From NCBI GenBank assembly GCA_022747635.1, contig JAKTNV010000677.1, positions 19,023 through 83,022 on the forward strand: 64,000 nt of DNA, written 5' to 3'. Both the position numbers and the translations under genes were made by a program. Source of the stretch: Hetaerina americana. Taxonomy: Eukaryota > Arthropoda > Insecta > Odonata > Calopterygidae. The notes under the pieces were generated by a model. That model did not search any database, had not been told where the DNA came from, and saw nothing but the letters and a program-made list of their open reading frames with translations. Positions 36,196-48,115 of the stretch are shown here, one piece after another; the first letter of the stretch is position 1; each line of letters starts with the position of its first letter.

Positions 36196-38053
36196 GGAAG
36201 ATTGTAGTTTTTCGCAATATTTTTTGAAATTTGGGCTCTTTTACTAACATTAACATTTGCGCTAAGATATCTTTTATGCTCATTTCTTGTCTTAAATGAT
36301 TTATTCTGGGTTTTATTTTGGTTATTTGTCGAAAATGAACAACAATTCACACTATGGAAACATTTTTGTTTGTTTTTTGTCTAGTGAGAATTTCACCTAG
36401 AAAAGGGCGGGGTATTGGCACTTTTCATGGAAAAATGTGAAAAATTAATATTTCTAAAAATGAAATAAAAGCCTTCGATACACCTCAAACATTCACTCTA
36501 TAATGGAAGATTGTTGTTTTTCGCAATATTTTTTGAAATTTGGGCTCTTTTACTAACATTAACACTTTCGCTGAGGCATCTTTAATGCTCATTTCTTGTC
36601 TTTAATGATTTATTCTGGGTTTTATTTTCTTTATTTGATGAAAATGAACAACCATACACACCATGGAAACATTTTTGTTTGTTTTTTGTCCAGTGAGAAT
36701 TTCACCTAGAAAAGGGCGGGGTATTGGCACTTTTCATGGAATAATGTGAAAAATTAAAATTTCTAAAAATGAAATAAATGCCTCATATACACCTCAAACA
36801 TTCACTCTATAATGGAAGATTGTTGTTATTCGCAATATTTTTTGAAATTTGGGCTCTTTTACTAACATTAACACTTGCGCTGACGCATCTTTTATGCTCA
36901 TTTCTTGTCTTTATGATTTATTCCTGGTTTTATTTTGTTTATTTGACGAAAATGAACAACGATACACACCATAGAAACATTTTTGTTTGATTTGTGTCGA
37001 GTGAGAATTTCACCTAGAACCCAAAGGGGGGGTATTGGCACTTTTCATGGAAAAATGTGAAATATTAAAATTTCTATAAATGAAATAAAACTCTTCTATA
37101 CACCTCAAACATTCACTCTATAATGGAAGATTGTTGTTTTTCGCAATATTTTTTGAAATTTGGGCTCTTTTACTAACATTAACATTTGCGCTAAGATATC
37201 TTTTATGCTCATTTCTTGTCTTCAATGATTTATTCTGGGTTTTATTTTGGTTATTTGTCGAAAATGAACAACAATACACACTATGGAAACATTTTTGTTT
37301 GTTTTTTGTCTAGTGAGAATTTCACCTAGAAAAGGGCGGGGTATTGGCACTTTTCATGGAAAAATGTGAAAAATTAATATTTCTAAAAATGAAATAAAAG
37401 CCTTCGATACACCTCAAACATTCACTCTATAATGGAAGATTGTTGTTTTTCGCAATATTTTTTGAAATTTGGGCTCTTTTACTAACATTAACACTTTCGC
37501 TGAGGCATCTTTAATGCTCATTTCTTGTCTTTAATGATTTATTCTGGGTTTTATTTTCTTTATTTGATGAAAATGAACAACCATACACACCATGGAAACA
37601 TTTTTGTTTGTTTTTTGTCCAGTGAGAATTTCACCTAGAAAAGGGCGGGGTATTGGCACTTTTCATGGAATAATGTGAAAAATTAAAATTTCTAAAAATG
37701 AAATAAATGCCTCATATACACCTCAAATATTCACTCTATAATGGAAGATTGTTGTTATTCGCAATATTTTTTGAAATTTGGGCTCTTTTACTAACATTAC
37801 CACTTGCGCTGACGCATCTTTTATGCTCATTTCTTGTCTTTATGATTTATTCCTGGTTTTATTTTGTTTATTTGACGAAAATGAACAACGATACACACCA
37901 TAGAAACATTTTTGTTTGATTTGTGTCGAGTGAGAATTTCACCTAGAACCCAAAGGGGGGGTATTGGCACTTTTCATGGAAAAATGTGAAATATTAAAAT
38001 TTCTATAAATGAAATAAAACTCTTCTATACACCTCAAACATTCACTCTATAAT
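36196..38053 (+). repeat. 3-monomer higher-order repeat P-Q-X, copies 1 and 2 (929 bp each)
   Basis: Landmarks at 36196, 36505, 36814 and at 37125, 37434, 37743. P: TTGCGCTAAGATATC, TTGGTTATTTGTCG, GTCTAGTGAG, class 2. Q: AAAGCCTTCGATACACC arm, TTTCGCTGAGGCATCTTTAATG, TTTTCTTT, CCATACACACC, class 2, ending ATAATG. X: CCTCATATACACC arm, TTATTCGC, GACGCATC, CTTTATG, CGATACACACCATAG, class 1. The class pattern is 2-2-1. The two P units differ in the left arm (CCTTCTATACACC against CTCTTCTATACACC) and in TTGTAG against TTGTTG. Copies 3-5 are at 40966-43755. Confidence 0.93.
36505..36813 (+). repeat. Reference class 2 monomer (309 bp)
   Basis: Same framework as class 1, but the segment after CATGGAAACATTTTTG reads GTTTTTTGTCCAG (36681-36693). 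The G run is replaced by AAAAGGGCGGGG (36710-36721) directly before TATTGGCAC. This unit also has TTTCGCTGAGG, TTTTCTTT in place of TTTTGTTT, and ATAATG in place of AAAATG after CATGGA. Class 2 units are interspersed with class 1 units across the window, for example at 985, 7189, 14653, 19049, 31784, 43756, 47807 and 58069. GGGCGGGG resembles a GC-box core, but no function is implied by that alone. Confidence 0.93.
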
Positions 38054-39926
38054 GGAAGATTGTTGTTTTTCGCAATATTTTTTGAAATTTGGGCTCTTTT
38101 ACTAACATTAACACTTGCGTGGAGGCATCTTTTATGCTCATTTCTTGTCTTAAATGATTTATTCTGGGTTTTATTTTGTTTATTTGATGCAAATGAACAA
38201 CAATACACACTATGGAAACATTTTTGTTTGTTTTTTGTCGAGTGAGAATTTCACCTAGAAAAGGGCGGGGTATGGGCACTTTTCATGGAAAAATGTGAAA
38301 AATTAAAAATTCAAAAAATGAAATAAATGCCTTCGATACACCTCAAACATTCACTCTATAATGGAAGATTGTTGTTTTTGGCAATATTTTTTGAAATTTG
38401 GGCTCTTTTACTAACATTAACACTTGCGCTGAGGCATCTTTTATGCTCATTTCTTGCCTTCTAATGATTTATTCCTGGTTTAATTTTGTTTATTTGACGA
38501 AAATGAACAACAATACATACCACGGAAACGCTTTTGTTTGATTTAGCGCGAATGAGAATTTCACCTAGAACCCAAAGGAGGGGGTATTGGCACTTTTCAT
38601 GGAAAAATGTGAAAAATTAAAATTTCTAAAAATGAAATGAATGCCTTCTATACACCTCAAACATTTACTCTATAATGGAAGATTGTTGTTTTTCGCAATA
38701 TTTTTTGAAATTTGGGCTCTTTTACTAACATTAACACTTGCGCTGAGGCATCTTTTATGCTTATTTCTTGTCTTAAATGATTTATTCCTGGTTTTATTTT
38801 GTTTATTTGACGAAAATGAACAACAATACACACCATGGAAACATTTTTGTTTGATTTGTGTCGAGTGAGAATTTCACCTAGAACCCAAAGGGGGGGTATT
38901 GGTACTTTTCATGGAAAAATGTGAAATTTTGAAATTTCTAAATATAAGATAAATGCCTTCTATACACCTCAAACATTCACTCTATAATGGAAGATTGTAG
39001 TTTTTCGCAATATTTTTTGAAATTTGGGCTCTTTTACTAACATTAACACCTGCGCTGAGGCATCTTTTATGCTCATTTCTTGTCTTAAATGATTTATTCT
39101 GGGTTTTATTTTCTTTATTTGATGAAAATGAAAACCCATACACACCATGGAAACATTTTTGTTTGTTTTTTGTCCAGTGAGAATTTCACCAAGACCCCAA
39201 AGGGCACTTCACAAATTGGCACTTTTCATGGAAAAATGAGAAATATTAAAATTTCTAAAAATGAAATAAAACTCTTCTATACACCTCAAACATTCACTCT
39301 ATAATGGAAGATTGTTGTTTTTCGCAATATTTTTTGAAATTTGGGCTCTTTTACTAACATTAACATTTGCGCTGAGGCATCTTTTATGCTCATTTCTTGT
39401 CTTTAATGATTTATTCTGGGTTTTATTTTGTTTATTTGATGAAAATGAACAACAATACACACTATGGAAACATTTTTGTTTGTTTTTTGTCGAGTGAGAA
39501 TTTCACCTAGAAAAGGGCGGGGTATTGGCACTTTTCATGGAAAAATGTGAAAAATTAAAAATTCAAAAAATGAAATAAATGATTCGATACACCTCAAACA
39601 TTCACTCTATAATGGAAGATTGTTGTTTTTGGCAATATTTTTTGAAATTTGGGCTCTTTTACTAACATTAACACTTGCGCTGAGGCATCTTTTATGCTCA
39701 TTTCTTGTCTTTAATGATTTATTCCTGGTTTAATTTTGTTTATTTGACGAAAATGAACAACAATACATACCATGGAAACGCTTTTGTTTGATTTAGCGCG
39801 AGTGAGAATTTCACCTAGAACCCAAAGGGGGGGGTATTGGCACTTTTCATGGAAAAATGTGAAATTTTGAAATTTCTAAAAATGAAATAAAACTCTTCTA
39901 TACACCTCAAACATTCACTCTATAAT
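38054..39926 (+). repeat. Six-monomer segment related to 43756-45937, one unit shorter
   Basis: Landmarks at 38054 (TTGCGTGGAGG), 38363 (GCCTTCTAATG, TACCACGGAAACGC), 38677, 38989, 39306 and 39614 (AAATGATTCGATACACC arm). These correspond to 43756, 44065, 44379, 44692+45001, 45317 and 45625. The unit at 38989 begins like 44692 (CACCTGCGCTGAGG, CTTAAATG) and ends like 45001 (TTTTCTTT, GAAAACCCATAC, CACTTCACAAATTGG at 39205). It is thus a fusion, with the switch in shared sequence at about 39091-39112. I cannot tell which form is ancestral. Confidence 0.88.
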
Positions 39927-40546
39927 GGAAGATTGTTGTTTTTCGCAATATTTTTTGAAATTTGGGCTCTTTTACTAACATTAACATTTGCGCTAAGATA
40001 TCTTTTATGCTCATTTCTTGTCTTAAATGATTTATTCTGGGTTTTATTTTGGTTATTTGTCGAAAATGAACAACAATACACACTATGGAAACATTTTTGT
40101 TTGTTTTTTGTCTAGTGAGAATTTCACCTAGAAAAGGGCGGGGTATTGGCACTTTTCATGGAAAAATGTGAAAAATTAATATTTCTAAAAATGAAATAAA
40201 AGCCTTCGATACACCTCAAACATTCACTTTATAATGGAAGATTGTTGTTATTCGCAATATTTTTTGAAATTTGGGCTCTTTTACTAACATTAACACTTGC
40301 GCTGACGCATCTTTTATGCTCATTTCTTGTCTTTATGATTTATTCCTGGTTTTATTTTGTTTATTTGACGAAAATGAACAACGATACACACCATAGAAAC
40401 ATTTTTGTTTGATTTGTGTCGAGTGAGAATTTCACCTAGAACCCAAAGGGGGGGTATTGGCACTTTTCATGGAAAAATGTGAAATATTAAAATTTCTATA
40501 AATGAAATAAAACTCTTCTATACACCTCAAACATTCACTCTATAAT
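39927..40546 (+). repeat. P-X two-monomer derivative of the 3-mer, middle unit lost by fusion
   Basis: Landmarks at 39927 (P: TTGCGCTAAGATATC) and 40236. The second unit has the Q left arm (AAAGCCTTCGATACACC) but is X from TTATTCGC onward (GACGCATC, CGATACACACCATAG). The switch lies within CACTTTATAATGGAAGATTG (40226-40245). The result is 929 bp reduced to 620 bp, exactly one monomer lost, as expected from unequal exchange in register. Confidence 0.88.
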
Positions 40547-40965
40547 GGAAGATTGTTGTTTTTCGCAATATTTTTTGAAATTTGGGCTCTTTTACTAACA
40601 TTAACATTTGCGCTGAGGCATCTTTAATGCTCATTTCTTGTCTTAAATGATTTATTCTGGGTTTTATTTTGTTTATTTGATGAAAATGAACAACAATACA
40701 CACTATGGAAACATTTTTGTTAGTTTTTTGTCTCATTTCGCTCATTTCTTGTCTTAAATGATTTATTCCTGGTTTTATTTTGTTTATTTGACGAAAATGA
40801 ACAACAATAAACACCATGGAAACATTTTTGTTTGATTTGAGTCGAGTGAGAATTTCACCTAGAACCCAGGGGGGATTGGCACTTTTCATGGAAAAATGTG
40901 AAATTTTGAAATTTCTAAAAATAAGATAAATGCCTTCTATACACCTAAAACATTCACTCTATAAT
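40547..40965 (+). repeat. Compound monomer of 419 bp, second copy
   Basis: Same structure and join (40730-40741) as the unit at 35777. The surrounding match runs from about 35780 to 37030 and 40550 to 41800, offset about 4770 bp. It therefore includes the following P, Q and X units. Small differences: CTTAAATG here against CTTTAATG in the first copy, and GGGGGGATTGG against GGGGGTATTGG at the G run. Confidence 0.93.
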
Positions 40966-43755
40966 GGAAGATTGTAGTTTTTCGCAATATTTTTTGAAAT
41001 TTGGGCTCTTTTACTAACATTAACATTTGCGCTAAGATATCTTTTATGCTCATTTCTTGTCTTAAATGATTTATTCTGGGTTTTATTTTGGTTATTTGTC
41101 GAAAATGAACAACAATTCACACTATGGAAACATTTTTGTTTGTTTTTTGTCTAGTGAGAATTTCACCTAGAAAAGGGCGGGGTATTGGCACTTTTCATGG
41201 AAAAATGTGAAAAATTAATATTTCTAAAAATGAAATAAAAGCCTTCGATACACCTCAAACATTCACTCTATAATGGAAGATTGTTGTTTTTCGCAATATT
41301 TTTTGAAATTTGGGCTCTTTTACTAACATTAACACTTTCGCTGAGGCATCTTTAATGCTCATTTCTTGTCTTTAATGATTTATTCTGGGTTTTATTTTCT
41401 TTATTTGATGAAAATGAACAACCATACACACCATGGAAACATTTTTGTTTGTTTTTTGTCCAGTGAGAATTTCACCTAGAAAAGGGCGGGGTATTGGCAC
41501 TTTTCATGGAATAATGTGAAAAATTAAAATTTCTAAAAATGAAATAAATGCCTCATATACACCTCAAACATTCACTCTATAATGGAAGATTGTTGTTATT
41601 CGCAATATTTTTTGAAATTTGGGCTCTTTTACTAACATTAACACTTGCGCTGACGCATCTTTTATGCTCATTTCTTGTCTTTATGATTTATTCCTGGTTT
41701 TATTTTGTTTATTTGACGAAAATGAACAACGATACACACCATAGAAACATTTTTGTTTGATTTGTGTCGAGTGAGAATTTCACCTAGAACCCAAAGGGGG
41801 GGGGAATTGGCACTTTTCATGGAAAAATGTGAAAAATTAAAATTTCTAAAAATAAAATAAATGCCTCATATACACCTCAAACATTCACTCTATAATGGAA
41901 GATTGTTGTTTTTCGCAATATTTTTTGAAATTTGGGCTCTTTTACTAACATTAACATTTGCGCTGAGGCATCTTTTATGCTCATTTCTTGTCTTAAATGA
42001 TTTATTCTGGGTTTTATTTTGTTTATTTGATGAAAATGAACAACAATACACACTATGGAAACATTTTTGTTTGTTTTTTGTCTAGTGAGAATTTCACCTA
42101 GAAAAGGGCGGGGTATTGGCACTTTTCATGGAAAAATGTGAAAAATTAAAAATTCAAAAAATGAAATAAATGCCTTCGATACACCTCAAACATTCACTCT
42201 ATAATGGAAGATTGTTGTTTTTGGCAATATTTTTTGAAATTTGGGCTCTTTTACTAACATTAACACTTTCGCTGAGGCATCTTTAATGCTCATTTCTTGT
42301 CTTTAATGATTTATTCTGGGTTTTATTTTCTTTATTTGATGAAAATGAACAACCATACACACCATGGAAACATTTTTGTTTGTTTTTTGTCCAGTGAGAA
42401 TTTCACCTAGAAAAGGGCGGGGTATTGGCACTTTTCATGGAATAATGTGAAAAGTTAAATTTTCTAAAAATGAAATAAATGCCTCATATACACCTCAAAC
42501 ATTCACTCTATAATGGAAGATTGTTGTTATTCGCAATATTTTTTGAAATTTGGGCTCTTTTACTAACATTAACACTTGCGCTGACGCATCTTTTATGCTC
42601 ATTTCTTGTCTTTATGATTTATTCCTGGTTTTATTTTGTTTATTTGACGAAAATGAACAACGATACACACCATAGAAACATTTTTGTTTGATTTGTGTCG
42701 AGTGAGAATTTCACCTAGAACCCAAAGGGGGGGTATTGGCACTTTTCATGGAAAAATGTGAAATATTAAAATTTCTATAAATGAAATAAAACTCTTCTAT
42801 ACACTTCAAACATTCACTCTATAATGGAAGATTGTTGTTTTTCGCAATATTTTTTGAAATTTGGGCTCTTTTACTAACATTAACATTTGCGCAAAGATAT
42901 CTTTTATGCTCATTTCTTGTCTTAAATGATTTATTCTGGGTTTTATTTTGGTTATTTGTCGAAAATGAACAACAATACACACTATGGAAACATTTTTGTT
43001 TGTTTTTTGTCTAGTGAGAATTTCACCTAGAAAAGGGCGGGGTATTGGCACTTTTCATGGAAAAATGTGAAAAATTAATATTTCTAAAAATGAAATAAAA
43101 GCCTTCGATACACCTCAAACATTCACTCTATAATGGAAGATTGTTGTTTTTCGCAATATTTTTTGAAATATTGGGCTCTTTTACTAACATTAACACTTTC
43201 GCTGAGGCATCTTTAATGCTCATTTCTTGTCTTTAATGATTTATTCTGGGTTTTATTTTCTTTATTTGATGAAAATGAACAACCATACACACCATGGAAA
43301 CATTTTTGTTTGTTTTTTGTCCAGTGAGAATTTCACCTAGAAAAGGGCGGGGTATTGGCACTTTTCATGGAATAATGTGAAAAATTAAAATTTCTAAAAA
43401 TGAAATAAATGCCTCATATACACCTCAAACATTCACTCTATAATGGAAGATTGTTGTTATTCGCAATATTTTTTGAAATTTGGGCTCTTTTACTAACATT
43501 AACACTTGCGCTGACGCATCTTTTATGCTCATTTCTTGTCTTTATGATTTATTCCTGGTTTTATTTTGTTTATTTGACGAAAATGAACAACGATACACAC
43601 CATAGTAACATTTTTGTTTGATTTGTGTCGAGTGAGAATTTCACCTAGAACCCAAAGGGGGGGTATTGGCACTTTTCATGGAAAAATGTGAAATATTAAA
43701 ATTTCTATAAATGAAATAAAACTCTTCTATACACCTCAAACATTCACTCTATAAT
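40966..43755 (+). repeat. 3-monomer higher-order repeat P-Q-X, copies 3 to 5 (931, 929, 930 bp)
   Basis: Landmarks at 40966, 41275, 41584; 41897, 42206, 42515; and 42826, 43135, 43445. The Q and X units are nearly identical between copies. The P position varies: 41897 has TTGCGCTGAGG with GATGAAAATG and a CTCATATACACC arm, while 40966 and 42826 have the AAGATATC form (GCGCAAAGATATC in the last). The Q unit at 42206 has the AATTCAAAAAATG arm and TTTTTGGCAAT, so the middle copy is a hybrid with the 34844-35465 segment. Confidence 0.93.
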
Positions 43756-46700
43756 GGAAGATTGTTGTTTTTCGCAATATTTTTTGAAATTTGGGCTCTT
43801 TTACTAACATTAACACTTGCGTGGAGGCATCTTTTATGCTCATTTCTTGTCTTAAATGATTTATTCTGGGTTTTATTTTGTTTATTTGATGAAAATGAAC
43901 AACAATACACACTATGGAAACATTTTTGTTTGTTTTTTGTCGAGTGAGAATTTCACCTAGAAAAGGGCGGGGTATGGGCACTTTTCATGGAAAAATGTGA
44001 AAAATTAAAAATTCAAAAAATGAAATAAATGCCTTCGATACACCTCAAACATTCACTCTATAATGGAAGATTGTTGTTTTTGGCAATATTTTTTGAAATT
44101 TGGGCTCTTTTACTAACATTAACACTTGCGCTGAGGCATCTTTTATGCTCATTTCTTGCCTTCTAATGATTTATTCCTGGTTTAATTTTGTTTATTTGAC
44201 GAAAATGAACAACAATACATACCACGGAAACGCTTTTGTTTGATTTAGCGCGAATGAGAATTTCACCTAGAACCCCAAGGAGGGGGTATTGGCACTTTTC
44301 ATGGAAAAATGTGAAAAATTAAAATTTCTAAAAATGAAATGAATGCCTTCTATACACCTCAAACATTTACTCTATAATTGAAGATTGTTGTTTTTCGCAA
44401 ACATTTTTTGAAATTTGGGCTCTTTTACTAACATTAACACTTGCGCTGAGGCATCTTTTATGCTCATTTCTTGTCTTAAATGATTTATTCCTGGTTTTAT
44501 TTTGTTTATTTGACGAAAATGAACAACAATACACACCATGGAAACATTTTTGTTTGATTTGTGTCGAGTGAGAATTTCACCTAGAACCCAAAGGGGGGGT
44601 ATTGGTACTTTTCATGGAAAAATGTGAAATTTTGAAATTTCTAAAAATAAGATAAATGCCTTCTATACACCTCAAACATTCACTCTATAATGGAAGATTG
44701 TAGTTTTTCGCAATATTTTTTGAAATTTGGGCTCTTTTACTAACATTAACACCTGCGCTGAGGCATCTTTTATGCTCATTTCTTGTCTTAAATGATTTAT
44801 TCTGGGTTTTATTTTGGTTATTTGGCGAAAATGAACAACAATACACACCATGGAAGCACATTTGTTTGTTTTTGGTCCAGTGAGAATTTCACCTAGAAAA
44901 GGGCGGGGTATTGGCACTTTTCATGGAAAAATGTTAAATATTAAAATTTCTAAAAATGAAATAAAACTTTTCTATACACCTCAAACATTCACTCTTTATC
45001 GGAAGATTGTTGTTTTTCGCAATATTTTTAAAAATTTGGGCTCTTTTACTAACATTAACACTTTCGCTGGGCATCTTTTATGCTCATTTCTTGTCTTTAT
45101 AGATTTATTCTGGGTTTTATTTTCTTTATTTGATGAAAATGAAAACCCATACACACCATGGAAACATTTTTGTTTGTTTTTTGTCCAGTGAGAATTTCAC
45201 CAAGACCCCAAAGGGCACTTCACAAATTGGCACTTTTCATGGAAAAATGAGAAATATTAAAATTTCTAAAAATGAAATAAAACTCTTCTATACACCTCAA
45301 ACATTCACTCTATAATGGAAGATTGTTGTTTTTCGCAATATTTTTTGAAATTTGGGCTCTTTTACTAACATTAACATTTGCGCTGAGGCATCTTTTATGC
45401 TCATTTCTTGTCTTTAATGATTTATTCTGGGTTTTATTTTGTTTATTTGATGAAAATGAACAACAATACACACTATGGAAACATTTTTGTTTGTTTTTTG
45501 TCGAGTGAGAATTTCACCTAGAAAAGGGCGGGGTATTGGCACTTTTCATGGAAAAATGTGAAAAATTAAAAATTCAAAAAATGAAATAAATGATTCGATA
45601 CACCTCAAACATTCACTCTATAATGGAAGATTGTTGTTTTTGGCAATATTTTTTGAAATTTGGGCTCTTTTACTAACATTAACACTTGCGCTGAGGCATC
45701 TTTTATGCTCATTTCTTGTCTTTAATGATATATTCCTGGTTTAATTTTGTTTTTTTGACGAAAATGAACAACAATACATACCATGGAAACTCTTTTGTTT
45801 GATTTGGCGCGAGTGAGAATTTCACCTAGAACCCAAAGGGGGGGGTATTGGCACTTTTCATGGAAAAATGTGAAAAATTAATATTTTTAAAAATGAAATA
45901 AAACTCTTCTATACACCTCAAACATTCACTCTAAAATGGAAGATTGTTGTTTTTCGCAATATTTTTTGAATATTGGGCTCTTTTACTAACATAAACACTT
46001 GCGCTGAGGCATCTTTTATGCTCAATTCTTGTCTTTAATGATTTATTCTGGGTTTTATTTTGTTTATTTGATGAAAATGAACAAAAATACATACCATTAA
46101 AACATTTTTGTTTGATTTGTGTCGAGTGAGAATTTCACCTAGACCCCAAAGGGGGGGTATTGGAACTTTTCATGGAAAAATGTGAAAAATTAAAATTTCT
46201 AAAAATGAAATGAATGCCTTCTATACACCTCAAACATTCACTTTATAATGGAAGATTGTTGTTTTTCGCAATATTTTTTGAAATTTGGGCCATTTTACTA
46301 TCATTAACACTTGCGCTGAGGCATCTTTTATGCTCATTTCTTGTCTTTATGATTTATTCCTGGTTTTATTTTGTTTATTTGACGAAAATGAACAACGATA
46401 CACACCATAGAAACATTTTTGTTTGATTTGTGTCGAGTGAGAATTTCACCTAGAACCCAAAGGGGGGGGGTATTGGCACTTATCAAGGAAAAATGTGAAA
46501 TATTAAAATTTCTAAAAATGAAATAAAACTCTTCTATACACCTCAAACATTCACTCTATAATGGAAGATTGTTGTTTTTCGCAATATTTTTTGAAATTTG
46601 GGCTCTTTTACTAACATTAACACTTGCGCTGAGGCATCTTTTATGCTCATTTCTTGTCTTTAATGATTTATTCCTGGTTTAGTTTTGTTTTTTTGACGAA

Positions 46701-48115
46701 AATGAACAACAATACATACCATGGAATCACTTTTGTTTGATTTGCGCGAGTGAGAATTTCACCTAGAACCCAGAGGGGGGGGGGTATTGGCACTTTTCAT
46801 GGAAAAATGTGAAATATTAAAATTTCTAAAAATGAAATAAAACTCTTCTATACACCTCAAACATTCACTCTTTATCGGAAGATTGTTGTTTTTCGCAATA
46901 TTTTTTGAAATTTGGGCTCTTTTACTAACATTAAGACTTGCGCTGAGGCATCTTTTATGCTCATTTCTTGTCTTAAATGATTTATTCTGGGTTTTATTTT
47001 GTTTATTTGACGAAAATGAACAACAGTACACACCATGGAAACATTTTTGTTTGATTTGTGTCGAGTGAGAATTTCACCTAGAACCCAAAGGGGGGGGGGT
47101 ATTGGCACTTTTCATGGAAAAATGTGAAATTTTGAACTTTGTAAAAATAAAATAAATGCCTTCTATACACCTCAAACATTCACTCTTTAATGGAAGATTG
47201 TGGTTTTTCGCAATATTTTTTGAAATTTGGTCTCTTTTACTAACATTAACACCAGCGCTGAGGCATCTTTTATGCTCATTTCTTGTCTTAAATGATATAT
47301 TCTGGGTTTTATTTTGGTTTTTTGTCTAAAATGAAGAACAATATACACCATGGAAACACATTTGTTTGTTTTTGGTCCAGTGAGAATTTCACCTAGAAAA
47401 GGGCGGGGTATTGGCACTTTTCATGGAAAAATGTGAAAAATTAATATTTCTAAAAATGAAATAAAAGCCTTCGATACACCTCAAACATTCACTCTATAAT
47501 GGAAGATTGTTTTTTTTGGCAATATTTTTTGAAATTTGGGCTCTTTTTTACTAATATTAACACTTGCGCTGAGGCATCTTTTATGCTCATTTCTTGTCTT
47601 TATGATTTATTCCTGGTTTTTTTTGTTTATTTGACGAAAATGAACAACGATACACACCATGGAAACATTTTTGTTTATTTGTGTCGAGTGAGAATTTCAC
47701 CTAGAACCAAAGGGTATTGGCACTTTTCATGGAAAAATGTGAAATATTAAAATTTCTAAAAATGAAATAAAACTCTTCTATACACCTTAAACATTCACTC
47801 TTTATCGGAAGATTGTGGTTTTTCGCAATATTTTTTGAAATTTGGGCTCTTTAACTAACATTAACACTTTCGCTGAGGCATCTTTTATGCTCATTTCTTT
47901 TCTTTAATGATTTATTCTGGGTTTTATTTTCTTTATTTGATGAAAATGAACAACCATACACACAATGGAAACATTTTTGTTTGTTTTTTATCCAGTGAGA
48001 ATTTCTCCTAGAAAAGGGCGGGGTATTGGCACTTTTCATGGAATAATGTGAAAAATTAAAATTTCTAAAAATGAAATAAATGCCTCATATACACCTCACA
48101 CATTCACTCTATAAT
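43756..48115 (+). repeat. Fourteen-monomer segment, copy A of a ~7.16-kb-offset duplication
   Basis: Landmarks at 43756, 44065, 44379, 44692, 45001, 45317, 45625, 45938, 46250, 46563, 46877, 47192, 47501 and 47807. From within the 44065 unit to the end, this matches 51.3-55.3 kb at a steady offset of 7161-7163 bp. Shared private markers include TGATTCGATACACC, GATATATTCCTGG, GGGCACTTCACAAATTGG (45213-45230), TTGAACTTTGTAAAAAT and CACCAGCGCTGAGG. One landmark reads TATAATTGAAGATTG (44379). The run 46250-47807 appears a third time at 48736-50604. Confidence 0.92.

Noticed and set aside
36711..36721. GC-box (Sp1-like) promoter at AAAGGGCGGGG
   Set aside because: There is no downstream gene, and the motif is part of the class 2 satellite segment. 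It is kept only as a feature of the class difference.
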